From NCBI GenBank assembly GCA_022570795.1, contig JAKUDP010000011.1, positions 248,001-312,000 on the forward strand: a stretch of DNA of 64,000 nucleotides. Direction: 5' to 3'. The notes beneath the pieces are model-generated. The model worked only from the letters and a program-made list of their open reading frames with translations, made no database searches and had not been told where the DNA came from. Both the position numbers and the translations under genes were made by a program. Of the stretch, positions 38,997 to 50,059 are shown in pieces. Origin of the DNA: Sphaerulina vaccinii. Lineage: Eukaryota > Ascomycota > Dothideomycetes > Mycosphaerellales > Mycosphaerellaceae. How positions within the stretch are numbered: the first letter of the stretch is position 1; each line of letters starts with the position of its first letter.

Positions 38997-40936
38997 CTAA
39001 GAGCCCAAAGCACACGAGAATGGCGCATAGCCTTCCGAGCTGAGCGTAAGCATGGTCTGAATGCTACCATACCCACCAAAGCCAACCATAGCGCAAGCCA
39101 ATGCGAATACCGCGATAGATCCAGTCCAGACCAATTTGACCTTGCGTGTCGCCTGCATCGGCATCGTGAAAATGCGCCACCAATTCCAAGATTCTCGCTC
39201 TCGAATCATAAGTTCAAGACTCCTGGCGTCTTTTGTTTGATCCTCGCCTTCGACGTACTCATCCTCATTAGTCATTTCGAACCCATGATGACACATATAC
39301 ATGCAAGTCATCGCAGGTATACCAAGCGCGATCCAAGTCCCAGAAATCGCAGCAATAAGAGCAAGGAGTGGCGAGAAGTACGGCAAAACATTGGCTAAGA
39401 TGAAAGCCAGTCCCCAAAGGATTACCACGATTCCGAACCAAGAAATCCAAGATCGGAAAGTCTTCTCATCTGCGCCTTTGGGCTCTTTCTTGATGCTTTC
39501 CCAGTACCAGGCTTGGATTCTTTTACACGCCAAAAGACCTGCGATGACTCCCGCGACGATGATCGTCGGCGTTGCGATGCCGTAGGAGAGTTTCGCGAAG
39601 AGCGGAGCGGCTGAACTGAGAGCTGGAGATCCGACTTCTGCGCCTGCGAAGAAGTAGATGACGATTGCTACGACCATGTATAGGGAGGACATGGTGATGT
39701 TTGTGGCGATCAGAGATTTGCGGAAGTCTTGAGGTCTGTCCATTTCGGCCATGACTTGGAAGTAAGCGAGGTGGCCTGTGAAAGAGACTAGAACATTGCT
39801 GAGAGACATCATCCAGTCGGCGGTTGCGACTCCTGTTGTTGGTGGAGCAATGGATGCGGTTCCTTCACCTTCGCCGAGGATGGCTATGTCGACCATTGCT
39901 ATGACTGTTGCTGTGAGGATTGACAAGCAGGCTAAAGATCAGCATAGTGTCCTATGGTCTACTGTTCTGGCACGACTTACATATCGCAGACAAGTACGAA
40001 TTCGACTTGAAAGTCCGAGGAAGCGTACAAGCCAGGCATATAAGAAAGCCTATAAACTTGAACACCACAGTACATTTCCAGCTGTTCCCAGCCACAGTAT
40101 TGGCCATGGTTGCGAAAGTGAGGACATGAGCAGCCATTATGAAGACCAGTAGGATTTGGAACAAGGTCTCTGCGATCCATTGTCCGGGTCTACCAGCTAG
40201 CAAGTAGCCTGCTTGTCCGAAGCCTTTGATATGTGGATATCTCAGAGCAAAGTAGTAGAGCATGAAGCCAGTGGAAAGTGTTGCTAGGCCGAAAAGTGCA
40301 ATGACTATTGCGCCGACCACGAGTCCGAGGTCAGCGACTGAAGCTGGTAGTGATAGGATGCCCAGAGATACTGTCTCGGCGATCAGGACTATCACAGGTC
40401 AGCGAAGCACACATTAGAAGAGTGAAGTATGGGTTTGATGTACTCAAAGTAGCTTGTATCCAATTGACCTTCTTTTCCGTAACCAGCTCAGGCATGACTT
40501 CTCCACGACCCATCTCGCTGCTACGTTCAGTCTTCTGCATTCCGGATCCTGAACTCCCGGTATTGCTGTTGACTTTGGACAGTTTCTTGCCAGATATTCG
40601 ATCTCGCCAGGACGTCTTCTCGGGCATTGCAGCGTCCATAGGGTCAATGTAATTGTCACTGTGCGTGGTACCTGCCTCGCCACTGTGCGTGGTACCTGCC
40701 TCGCTCCCAGTTTGATCTGTAACCGCTGCTATGAGGCCCCTTCTTGTTATTCTGTATGTGGGTGCAGGCTGTACGTCTGAATCAGAGGGAGCAGCTTTCC
40801 GACTTCCTAGATTGCTTGATAACGACTCTTGTTGTGGCAACTGAGATGAGGTCAAGTTTCTGTCTGCCGACACCGGGCTCTCGCGCTCTGACGATGTAGT
40901 GCGAGGTTGCAATGTGTTCTGCTGCTCTTTAGTCAT
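38997..40936 (-). CDS. Amino acid transporter (AAAP family)
   Basis: Exons 40936-40444, 40388-39981 and 39931-38997 with introns of 55 and 49 nt give 611 aa. The first about 165 residues are a hydrophilic Ser/Thr/Gln-rich cytosolic tail containing an 11-residue Gly-Thr-Thr-His-Ser repeat (SEAGTTHSGEAGTTHS). Then AETVSLGILSLPASVADLG starts the first membrane helix of the aromatic/neutral amino acid permease fold, and about ten more helices follow (for example AHLAYFQVM after an interruption, IYFFAGAEVGSPAL). Uptake of neutral amino acids at the plasma or vacuolar membrane is the family role. Confidence 0.88.
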
Positions 40937-42046
40937 TTTATGTCATAGTCCGAAGTTACTCCGCCGTAGTGGAAATTTTCGAGAGGATCTGATGTAGGGA
41001 CGCGTCGAAGTCGTGTTGGCTGGTATCGAATACTTATGAAGAGTAACAACGCAGTCTAAGAATGTATGCAAGACGCGTTGTGACTGTGTCATGCTAGCCA
41101 AGGAAGTTCGAATGCAATTGACTTCCCGGACCGTAGATGTCAGGTGGCAGTCAGACTTCTCTCCACAGCCAGAACAGGAGCAACGGAGATGGTACGGCCA
41201 GTGATGAGCTCTGTAATAAGGCTTGGCTGTATGCCATAGGCTGGTATGGTATCCAAGCATAAATTGATCCAGAGGTATGGCATCGTAAATGGTGAGCTGC
41301 GGTCAGCAGGCCGCCCATCTTGACTGAATGTGTATGCTACTTCGCCACTTTGTGCTGTTCTTGATGAAGTGGAGATCTTCTACTCCATCGTGTGCAGTAA
41401 TGAGCATATGATCTTGGATGACTTTTGTCCATCGCGCTCTGCCAATGTGTCAGTCTATCACTTCCATGGAACAGACTCAATTCGGAAGGTATGAAATCAG
41501 TAGGGAGAGGTTCAAGAATGGTGACATCTCTGGCAGACACGATAGCAGTGTGTGCATCGAGATTTTGCCTTGTTGTCTCATGGCTGGCTTGTGGCGATAT
41601 TCCCGATTCTCTGCAGGTACCAATGCCGGTCCTGCTGGGCTGCCACGCCAACCACATAAGTCGTCGCTGCATGACCTTTCTCTCCAAGCTCGATGCAGAT
41701 GAGACTGCGATGTCATCCGCACTGGTATGCGTAGATACACAGAGGGCGTAGGGAGATGGAAGTGAAGGTTGCGGCTCCGCATCTACGACTAGCGCCGAAC
41801 AGTCGGAGCTTGGACATCGATGAAATGGAGGAGGCTGGGAGCTTGCTTCACAACAACACCAGGATGGCGCAAGAAGCCGCACCTGCTACTAGACGAACTC
41901 GTCTCGTCTCGGCAGTCGACGTGGTGACACCTCTCATCCTGTCGTTGTCTTCATCGTTGTGCCTCTTCTGCTTCTCGTAGTCGACGTCTCGTCATCGCGT
42001 TATATTCAATCACATCCTCCCAAACCCCCATCCCCATCGCATCGCA
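40937..42046. other. Intergenic region, 1.1 kb
   Basis: Several overlapping open frames on both strands (41337-41882 minus, 41418-41751 plus) without domains or good starts. Promoter of the peroxiredoxin gene at its right end. Confidence 0.35.
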
Positions 42047-43503
42047 ATGGTTGAGCTTCGCAAGAGAAAGGAGGCTCCACCTCCACCGCCTCCAGCAAAG
42101 AAGCGCGCGCCTTCGAAGTCGAAGAAAGAGAAAGATGCGCCAAAAGTGAAAGAGTCTGCTCAAGCTTCAAAGGCTCCAGAGGTCGCTGTCGAAGATGCGC
42201 CTGCTGCGAAAGAGGAAGCTCCGGCTCCCGCTGCGTCCAAGGCTGGCGGCGCACCGAAGGTTGGAGATACCATCAATCTCGAAGGCTTTGGAGGTGAAGT
42301 GCAGACACATACCGAAGAGTCAACAACAGTTGCGAACTTAGTCGAGGCCAGCAAAGCAGGTCTTGTCCTGTTTACCTACCCAAAGGCTTCCACACCAGGA
42401 TGTAAGTATGGAGTGTAAAGCCCATCAATGGTGTCGTTGCTAGCTCGCTATGATTTGCGATACCCTGGGCAGAATCAGATCTCTGCGCATCTTGCTGGAT
42501 ACCAAGCCACTTGGGCTCCGGACAGGGTGCTGTCGAAAGTAGCCCGAGGAATCAGAGATACTTGATGACCTTGGAGCCCGTCTCCGCGGACTAGGCTGCC
42601 GACCATACCATTTAGTATCCAGACAGGGTGCTATCGAGGAAAGCATGAGGGGTCAGAGACACAGTCCCCAGATGTCGGAACAGCACGAAGCAAGGGCACT
42701 CAGAGACCATCCTAGGCTCGACACGAGCGCAACCAGGATTCAAGTTGTTGGATTGAGCATAGCTGACACATTTGAACTTCTAGGCACTACCCAAGTCTGC
42801 CTGTTCCGCGATGCATATGACGATCTGACCAAAGCTGGCTTGAGCGTCTACGGCCTGAGTAACGACTCACCAAAGGCCAATACGACTTTCGCGACGAAGC
42901 AGAAGCTGCAGTAAGTAAAGTAGTAGGCAGGAGGCATGCTATCTCTTCGGTGTCATACCCACTCGGGCGCTAGGCTTGAGGACCGACACTAATGAGACAG
43001 CCTGCGTTTTCAGAGATACTTGCTAATCCTTCTACCTACTACTTCTAGGTATCCCCTTCTCTGCGACCCTAAGCAGACGCTGATCAGCGCGATCGGCTTG
43101 AAGAAAGCACCAAAGGGAACAACTCGTGGTGTGTTCGTAGTAGACAAGAGCGGAATAGTGCGAGTCGCTGAGCCTGGTAAGCAAAGTAGCAGGCAGAAGG
43201 CGTGCCCTCTCTTCGGTGTCTCACCAAGCTCGCGCCTACTCAGGCGCTGAGCTTGAGAACAGGCACTAATGAGACAGCCTGCGTTTTCAGAGATACTTGC
43301 TAAACCTTCTACTTTTAGGTGGACCGGCTGCGACATTGGAGGCCGTAAAGAAGGTCATCGCAAGCTTGGGAGGTGATGCGGAGTCTGATGGCCTCAAGAA
43401 GGCAGAGGCTACTGCTGAAGGTGAGGATAAAGCTAAGGCAGACGTTGCAGCGGACGTTGCTGATACAGCGGAGGCTCTTGATGGCGCCGGCGCAAAGCTG
43501 TAA
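42047..43503 (+). CDS. Nuclear-type peroxiredoxin (PrxQ/Bcp, Dot5-like)
   Basis: Four exons: 42047-42401, 42784-42910, 43049-43176, 43319-43503; 264 aa. An N-terminal Lys/Pro-rich tail (KKRAPSKSKKEKD) with nuclear-localisation character precedes the AhpC/TSA domain. The peroxidatic and resolving cysteines lie in TPGCTTQVC, formed across the first splice junction. YGLSNDSPKAN and DKSGIVRV follow, then an Ala/Glu/Asp-rich tail. In yeast the relative Dot5 is a nuclear thiol peroxidase. The introns are unusual: 382, 138 and 142 nt, the last two nearly identical (see introner entries). Confidence 0.92.
42402..42783 (+). repeat. Large composite intron with internal direct repeat
   Basis: 382 nt, in a gene set where introns are about 55 nt. 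GACAGGGTGCTGTCGA and GACAGGGTGCTATCGA recur about 94 bp apart, and CAGAGATACTTG, shared with the neighbouring introner-like introns, also occurs. Confidence 0.6.
42911..43048 (+). repeat. Introner-like intron, copy 1
   Basis: 138-nt intron: GTAAGTAAAGTAG start, GAGACAGCCTGCGTTTTCAG core, GAGATACTTGCTAATCC branch and CTTCTAG end. About 80 percent alike with 43177-43318 by eye. Confidence 0.8.
43177..43318 (+). repeat. Introner-like intron, copy 2
   Basis: 142-nt intron: GTAAGCAAAGTAG start, the same GAGACAGCCTGCGTTTTCAG core and GAGATACTTGCTAAACC branch block, TTTTAG end. Confidence 0.8.
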
Positions 43504-44033
43504 ATGCGCGAATTACTTTCTTGATGCGATATTGAAGGTACGTATCGGTGTCTCTGCGACTGCAGGGACCGGAATTAGCATCAATGGAGTCAACAACTCC
43601 ACGGGGAATGTCTGTTTTCTTTTTCCTTGTCTCTGCTCGCTCGTGCCGACTGAGCTGACGAGTTCCAAGACAGGCACTGCCGAAGCCTCTGCCAATCTTC
43701 AGACATACTTACTGTAGTATTGTAGATGGCACCTTCAAGTGGCGCGAAATGCTATGATTCAACCGTGTCGCAGCCGCTGCTTCGGCTTCACTTGCGCAAC
43801 TGTCCTCGACCGAAACTGAAATGAGACAGTCCGACTAACACTTGACTTACGCAAGACTCTGCATATCACAAAGGTTCATTCACCTTCGCTTTAGTGTCAC
43901 TTGCATAGCACTGCTAGACTCGACGCCAGACTTGACCAGAGCTAATTTGAGACACGACACACTCGTCTGACATCGCAGAGACATTTTCAAGTCAACACCA
44001 ACATCACTGCACACCTTGCAGCAGTCTTTCGCC
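43504..44033. other. Intergenic region, 0.5 kb
   Basis: No gene; a Pol II promoter for the next gene is expected. Nothing else seen. Confidence 0.35.
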
Positions 44034-45113
44034 ATGCAGCTTTACAATAAGAGAAAGGACAGCGCCATGTTTGTGCAATGCGGTAAGTCCGTTCCCAGCC
44101 AAAGGAGAAGAAGAGCAAGCTTTCGTCAGAATCCACTAGCTCGAACTAGCTCCAAAACGGCGCCCTTCTTTCCTCCCATCGCCACTTTTTCCATCTTCAC
44201 AAACACATTCTCACAATTCATTACAGGAATGGCGGAATCACCTTCGAAAAGGAGGAAACTCACGCCGGAAGATGACGGCGAGGAGAAACAACAAGTACAA
44301 GAAGACCCACATGCCGTCGCGGATCAACCACAAGAAGAACGCGCCGCCGCGATGCTTTGCGAGAGGCCGATAAACATGGCAACAGCGAACGCGGCTCCGC
44401 AACTGCCACTTGTGGTCGAGGCTACTGCGTTCTTGCGCCCACATCAAGATTGTGACAAGCACGACAAGGAGAAGGGACCATGGAAAGAATTATTTGACGA
44501 AACTTGCTGTGAGAAACCGGGCAGACAAAACCACAGCAACACTAGAACCGACGCTCTGTTTGAAATACACATCAAGAACGATCCCCTCGCGACCCTCAAG
44601 CGCTGGCTGGGACATCAGAACCAACTTCTGACAGGCTTGCGCTGGAACAGAAAGCCCAGCTTGCATCGCATACTACTCGCCATGAACCAAACTCAGAGCG
44701 AGCAGGACTGGTCATTGATGCCACAGCATCTGCGATCCACAATCGAGTTCGCAATCCAAGAAATCATTGCCTGCAACGAGCATATCGAGGGCATGCGAGA
44801 GTATCTGGGTCGTGCGCCATATCGATTCTGGTACACGGACGGCCCTGCGCCGAACGCTGTGAGCCTGAATAAACTCCCGACAACGGATGACCTAGCACAA
44901 GAGAACTGGGAGAGACTGCAACAATGGCTGCTTCACCTTGCGCACCAGCTTGACTACTTGAGAGGAAGGGAAGTGGAAATATGGCAGGACATTCTGTTCC
45001 AGAAGTGGTGGGAGGCAACGCTAGGGAATGAGAATGAAATTCAGGAGCTGCTGAGGTTGAACTTTGTCGATAAGGGTATGGTAGGAGAGTACTGTGGCTT
45101 GCCGGATCCCTAG
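44034..45113 (+). CDS. Unknown protein with N-terminal nuclear signal
   Basis: Model: 44034-44082 and 44227-45113, removing a 144-nt intron (GTAAGTCC...TTACAG), 311 aa. The intron length is divisible by three and has no stop in frame, so retention would give a protein 48 residues longer; a start at MAESPSKRRK (44229) is also possible. SPSKRRKL is a likely nuclear signal. The remainder is helical with conserved-looking Trp (WYTDGPAP, WERLQQWLLHLAHQL, WQDILFQKWWEATLG). No family recognised. Confidence 0.6.
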   Translation: MQLYNKRKDSAMFVQCGKSVPSQRRRRASFRQNPLARTSSKTAPFFPPIATFSIFTNTFSQFITGMAESPSKRRKLTPEDDGEEKQQVQEDPHAVADQPQEERAAAMLCERPINMATANAAPQLPLVVEATAFLRPHQDCDKHDKEKGPWKELFDETCCEKPGRQNHSNTRTDALFEIHIKNDPLATLKRWLGHQNQLLTGLRWNRKPSLHRILLAMNQTQSEQDWSLMPQHLRSTIEFAIQEIIACNEHIEGMREYLGRAPYRFWYTDGPAPNAVSLNKLPTTDDLAQENWERLQQWLLHLAHQLDYLRGREVEIWQDILFQKWWEATLGNENEIQELLRLNFVDKGMVGEYCGLPDP

Positions 45114-45539
45114 ATTGAGACAAGGCATGGGTTATGTGGGTGGAAAAGTCGATGCGCCGTTTCTTGCGCTTGCTTGTGGCGTGGTGAGGGAGTGATCTTG
45201 GGAGACTTTCACATGCTCAAAAGCTCGAGCGCGTCTGCCTGATTTGCGGGGCGGCGATCAAACCGGCAGCTGCGTCATTGATGAGGGAATGTATGAATGT
45301 TTTCTAGAAACTCTAGACAGCGAAGAACGACACTACATTGTACATTTCGAGTTCTGAACGAGACTTGCCGTTATCAGTTTCCACGCCTGTCTTTTCTGTT
45401 GTCCACTTTACTTTCTTCCATGGACCGTAACGGCGATCTCGATAAGGCCACCGCGAGCATCTTTCCCCAAGCCACTGGACCACGCGACAGCACTCACTAT
45501 ATTGATAGTTCTCAGCTCTTCTAGTGATAGCTGTTCGAT
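45114..45539. other. Intergenic region / RQC1 promoter
   Basis: No gene supported; a leader of AC-rich sequence precedes the ATG at 45540. Confidence 0.35.
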
Positions 45540-47792
45540 ATGTCTTCGCGCGCACTACGGAAGGCGCAGCGCGAACGGGAAGAAGCAGAAACGCTCAAGC
45601 GACTGGAACAAGAAGCACAGGCACTGGAAGAAGAGGAAGAGGACGAAGAGGAAGAACCAGTACCTGTACAAAAGAAGAGCGCATTCGAACTATTACAGGA
45701 ACAGGAAGATGAGGAGGAAGAGCCAGATGAGGATGAGCTGGACGCAGACGACACGATACCAGACGAGCCAGTAGCTTCGGCGCCAAAGAGCACAGCCAAC
45801 AAGAAGAAGAAGCGGAAGAAGAAGGGAAAGAAAGCAACTGAGACGGCGAAAGATGACTCGAAGGATGGAACGGACATGGACGAGATCGATGCTGCGCTGA
45901 AGGCGTTGTCTACGAACGGGAATGGAGCCCAGCATACCACAGCAGCTGGAGTAGACCACACCTTGAACGAGGCGAATCGCCTGCTTGCGATTGATACTTC
46001 ACATCTGCATGCCGTCAATGAGATGAGGCGTCTATTTGGACGTGCTGCGCTCGAAGCAGATCGCGAAGATGGCGCTGCTCCTCGACAAGCTGGAGGTGGC
46101 GGCAATCGACGACAGCAACGGCAACAAGTAGGTCTGAGGGAAGCACTGCGAGGTCAGCGACAGGATGGTAGATCCGGTCTGTCTGCAATGGCTTTACGGA
46201 GGAACATCTTTATTCAAGGCAAAGAAGACTGGCCACAAGCGACGAGTGGCGGCTTGGGCATGGAAGTGGAGGAGAAGCGCGCAGATGGCACGATACTGTA
46301 CAAGTTCGTGCACAACACCTCCTACCAAGATGTGCAGTCACAGTTCGAGACTTGCGTGGCTTCCATGGACCCTCAGCGCATGATCATGCTTCTGCAGCAC
46401 AATCCATACCACATCTCTACACTGCTGCAAGTCTCAGAAATCGCAAAGCAGGAGCGCGACTTCACTACTGCAGGAGATCTGCTTGAGCGAGCACTATTCT
46501 CTTTCGGAAGAGCAGTGCACAGCACGTTCTCCAAGACCCTGGCAGATGGAAAGGCACGCCTCGACTTTCGCAGACCTGAGAACAGAGAGTTCTGGCTGGC
46601 CAGCTGGAGGTACATGCAGAATCTGACGATGCGAGCCACTTACCGAACGGTATATGAATGGACGAAGATGTTACTATCTCTGTCGCCGCAAGACGATCCA
46701 TACGCACTCTGGCTCGTGCTTGATCAGTATGCTTTACGATCAAAAGAACACCTCGACTATATCAACATCAGCCGCAATGTGATCTTCAAAACAGTGCACG
46801 AATCGATGCCGAACGTGCAGATGAGTCAAGCCTTGGCAGAGTGTAAAGCAGGAAACAAGATTAAAGGTCAACAGCTGCTTTTCACTGTGGTCGGCAGATA
46901 TCCTTGGTTCGTAGCCAAGTTGATGCATGAGCTTAACATCGACGCACCTCCGGCTGTATGGGGCAAGACACCCGGCTCACCGAAAGAGGAACTGTTCGCA
47001 GCGCTGTATGCCACACGAGCAAAGGACTTGTGGAACACTCCTGAGCATACTGAACTGCTTCTCGAGATCGCCAGCGCTGTGCCTCCAGAGACACACTCTG
47101 CGCCCACAGATACGTCTGAGATAACTCCAAACATCGCTAGGCATGTGCTACTATCTGATACACCCGCTCTCATCGCCCTCGTACCTCGAGAATACACAAG
47201 CCAGCTAGAAGATTCCAACGATCCACTACCACCACATGACTCAATCGCGTCATATCAGATTGAGCACCGAGCACCACCAATGGGCCCAGCAGGCGGAAAT
47301 CGCAGCCAACAACAAGTTCTTGCAGCACTTCGACAAGCGCTAGCTCGCCAACCTCAGCGACATCCACAACAAGCAGAGATCAACTCAGTAGCACGTTTCT
47401 TCAGAGAACTCTTCCCGTGGTACGATCAGCGCTTCCCTGAGATGGATGGCGTTGCCGATGAGGAAACTCCTGCCAATGCCGAAGAGATGATGACGCAAGT
47501 CCGCGAAGCAGGTCGTGAGAATGCTTTCGAAGAGCATGCGAGACGTCTAATCCGACTACGAGGAGGAGAGCAGCCAGTGTTGGATGTTGATCGCGTGTTT
47601 CGCATGCTTACGGAGGGCGCGATACTGGAGCCTGAGACGCCTGGACCTGGGGCTCATGATCTGCAGCAATTAGAAGAGCTCTTGATGAACGGTGGACTGG
47701 ATCTGGAAAGGCCTGAGAGGAACAACTTGGGCATGAGGATGCGAGGACCTGGGGACTTTGATGATGATGACACTGACGAGGACGGCTTCTGA
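45540..47792 (+). CDS. RQC1: Ribosome quality control complex subunit 1 (TCF25 family)
   Basis: 750 aa, no intron. Charged coiled N-terminus with Glu runs and a KKKKRKKKGKK patch, then the Tcf25 domain from about residue 240: LLQHNPYHISTLLQ, AGDLLERALFSFGR, RYMQNLTMRATYRTVYEW, DDPYALWLVLDQYALRS, GRYPWFVAKLM. The acidic DDDDTDEDGF end is typical. Rqc1 works with Ltn1, Rqc2 and Cdc48 on stalled 60S subunits to ubiquitinate nascent chains. Length and end are normal for the family. Confidence 0.95.
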   Translation: MSSRALRKAQREREEAETLKRLEQEAQALEEEEEDEEEEPVPVQKKSAFELLQEQEDEEEEPDEDELDADDTIPDEPVASAPKSTANKKKKRKKKGKKATETAKDDSKDGTDMDEIDAALKALSTNGNGAQHTTAAGVDHTLNEANRLLAIDTSHLHAVNEMRRLFGRAALEADREDGAAPRQAGGGGNRRQQRQQVGLREALRGQRQDGRSGLSAMALRRNIFIQGKEDWPQATSGGLGMEVEEKRADGTILYKFVHNTSYQDVQSQFETCVASMDPQRMIMLLQHNPYHISTLLQVSEIAKQERDFTTAGDLLERALFSFGRAVHSTFSKTLADGKARLDFRRPENREFWLASWRYMQNLTMRATYRTVYEWTKMLLSLSPQDDPYALWLVLDQYALRSKEHLDYINISRNVIFKTVHESMPNVQMSQALAECKAGNKIKGQQLLFTVVGRYPWFVAKLMHELNIDAPPAVWGKTPGSPKEELFAALYATRAKDLWNTPEHTELLLEIASAVPPETHSAPTDTSEITPNIARHVLLSDTPALIALVPREYTSQLEDSNDPLPPHDSIASYQIEHRAPPMGPAGGNRSQQQVLAALRQALARQPQRHPQQAEINSVARFFRELFPWYDQRFPEMDGVADEETPANAEEMMTQVREAGRENAFEEHARRLIRLRGGEQPVLDVDRVFRMLTEGAILEPETPGPGAHDLQQLEELLMNGGLDLERPERNNLGMRMRGPGDFDDDDTDEDGF

Positions 47793-48152
47793 AGTCGCTG
47801 GTGGCTTGTGATAGATCCATATATCACAGTCATTGAGGTGCACGGGCTTTCAAAGTGAGGCGTCAAAAGCGCGACTGTAAGTTCAAGTGAAGTTGAAAAG
47901 GCTGAAAGACCTAATAGATCTGCAGCTACACAGCAAACTTACAGTTCACTACAGCTCTTCAGACCAGCTAGTGTTCATTCTCACTTCTCACTCCTGATGC
48001 CTTTCATGGCACAGCTCTATAACTTCGTCTACTTCTAAACCTATATCTCCACACCAACAACGACATCAACTTACCACACATCGCATCCTTCATCAACCTC
48101 TGGACTTGTGTTCTCATACCAATAACAACGTGACAGCATATCACACGCCAAT
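47793..48152. other. Intergenic region, 0.4 kb
   Basis: Leader sequence rich in AAC/CTC before the next ATG; nothing else seen. Confidence 0.35.
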
Positions 48153-49255
48153 ATGGTCCAGTACAAGCAGGAACCATTCGACTCAGCCACGCCCGACAAG
48201 AACTACTGGCGACTATATCCAGCAATTCGTCTTACAAAGACAGAGATCAAAGCCAAATTGTCCCGGTGCGGAATTGCCTACAAGAAAACCTCCACCAAGA
48301 AGCGCCTAGCAGAGCTACACGATCGAGTGGCCCGTGGACTCCTTGTGTATGACAAGTGCAACATCAAGGAGCTGCGATCGTTCTGCCAGAACAGAGGACT
48401 AATCATGCCTCCGTCGAGCTCGAAGGGAACTGCACCACTTATCAAGTTACTGGAAGACGATGATGGAAAAGCTACCTTCGACAAGCTCCTGGACCTGCCA
48501 CCAGAGCTTCGTCTCCGAATCTACGAACTCTACTTCCGATCGTTCGACTTGACCTGCGTTGCCAGTTCCTCCGATCTGGTGAGTAAAGTACACTAGCTCC
48601 ATGCCCTGCTCATACTGTCTCCCTGATCTCAAACCCACTGCGGTCATGAGATCCATGACAGCCCGCTGCGGGAAACACGCCCGCTTTCCAGGGATACTTG
48701 CTAATGCTTTGATGGTGTAGTCAAGTCACCCGTCTTGTACGCAAAGAGGCTCTCCCGGCTTCCTTCGACCACCCAACCGTGCTACACATCCGTCCAGGCA
48801 TGCATTGGCAGAGGCAGTCCACGAAGAAGAAACTGCAGCCGGCTATGTTCTTCAGAAGCATTGCAGACCCACACAAGGCTCTCCGCATGCCTCATCACCT
48901 CTTTCAGCATATCCGATCAATCACTATTACTCCTAGATACTGGTCTACCACTGTGCCTAAGACGGAGTGGACCATTATGTTGGACGCAAAGACCTCTGGT
49001 ACTCGGATTGTAGCATCTCCAATCGATCACAAGGCACCAGGTTATCGGGGATCTCTGCGATCTACTTACGCGCTCGAAAGTGTTCAGGAGAGCGATCAGA
49101 ATGCTGAGATCAAAGCGTTTACGGAAGGACTTGAGGAGTTTGTTAAGGACATTTTCGAGGTACAGGGTGAAAAGCGATCTGATCGAGTGGACTTCGATAC
49201 CATTCTTGGCCTGCTCGACCATGCCTGGGATGTCGGAAGACGATCACAGCTCTGA
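48153..49255 (+). CDS. F-box-like protein, SAP-like N-terminus
   Basis: Exon 1 48153-48578, a 142-nt introner-like intron, exon 2 from 48721. CNIKELRSFCQNRGLIMP is a SAP-like helix pair and LPPELRLRIYELYF an F-box-like motif; the second exon has VRKEALP, HHLFQHIRSITITPR and EWTIMLDAKT. It is a paralog of the minus-strand gene at 51667-52462. Odd: exon 1 ends in phase 0 while the conserved exon 2 frame would need one extra base, so with the visible GTAG acceptor the two halves are out of frame by one. F-box proteins act as SCF ubiquitin ligase adapters; these lineage-specific ones have unknown targets. Confidence 0.55.
48579..48720 (+). repeat. Introner-like intron, copy 3
   Basis: 142 nt: GTGAGTAAAGTA start and GGGATACTTGCTAATGC branch block, as in the two peroxiredoxin introns 5.5 kb away; the middle is diverged. 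Confidence 0.65.
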
Positions 49256-50059
49256 GTCATGTACTATATGGGAGAATGGCGACGTTGTATCTATAGGTTG
49301 GGACTTCAAGCGAATGATAATGTGTACTATAGACATGAAGGAGGCTACTCTGAAGGAGTCTCTCCACTGCGGTAAGACGGACTGTGGTACGCGGTGGAAA
49401 TGCATGCGGCGAACAGAACTTTCTTAGCGGCTCGGAGAAAGGGGCTTGGTATCACAGGTTGATATAGACTACGTCAACGAGTTGACGAGCGTGTAGCAAC
49501 GAAGCACGAAGAGCACAAGATTGATTATTGAGTTAAGATAATACACTTGGCTTTCCTCCACACACGCCTGCTGTTCCTCATAATCACCTCTGACATCTTC
49601 GATTAAAGACCTATATGTCTCTCCGTACCAATCAAACTCACCAAGCAGCCAAAGTTGTAGACAATGCGGTAGAGGCTACCTAACCAAGGAGACAGAGATA
49701 CACTGCGGTAAGTGAATTCTTCCTCCCTCTATAAGTCGTGTCTCTCGTTGGCTGCGTGATCACTAAGTCACTAGTGTCATAGACAGGGCGCTAGAGATAT
49801 TCGAACGCAACAGGCAGAGAGCTATGGGATGTAGCTGAAGTGTTGTGTCTTCTAATGCTGAGATTTCCACGTCCAAGCCAGGAGCCTCGAACCTGCTGCG
49901 ATATACGTAGGGAGTACACGCTCAGGGGTGGATGGAGATATAAGTTCTCGAGACACGAGAATCTTGTCCGTAGTCCAGGCTACTTGGCTCTGGTGGGCAC
50001 TTACGATCTTGGAAGATGTTCTGAAAACACGAGTTGAGCTTTGTCTTGGTAGTGTATGT
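49256..50059. other. Intergenic region, 0.8 kb
   Basis: No supported gene; short overlapping frames only. Confidence 0.35.

Noticed and set aside
41337..41882. 181-codon minus-strand frame in the 41-kb spacer
   Set aside because: Cys/Ser/His-rich composition without motif; overlapping plus-strand frames are equally long.
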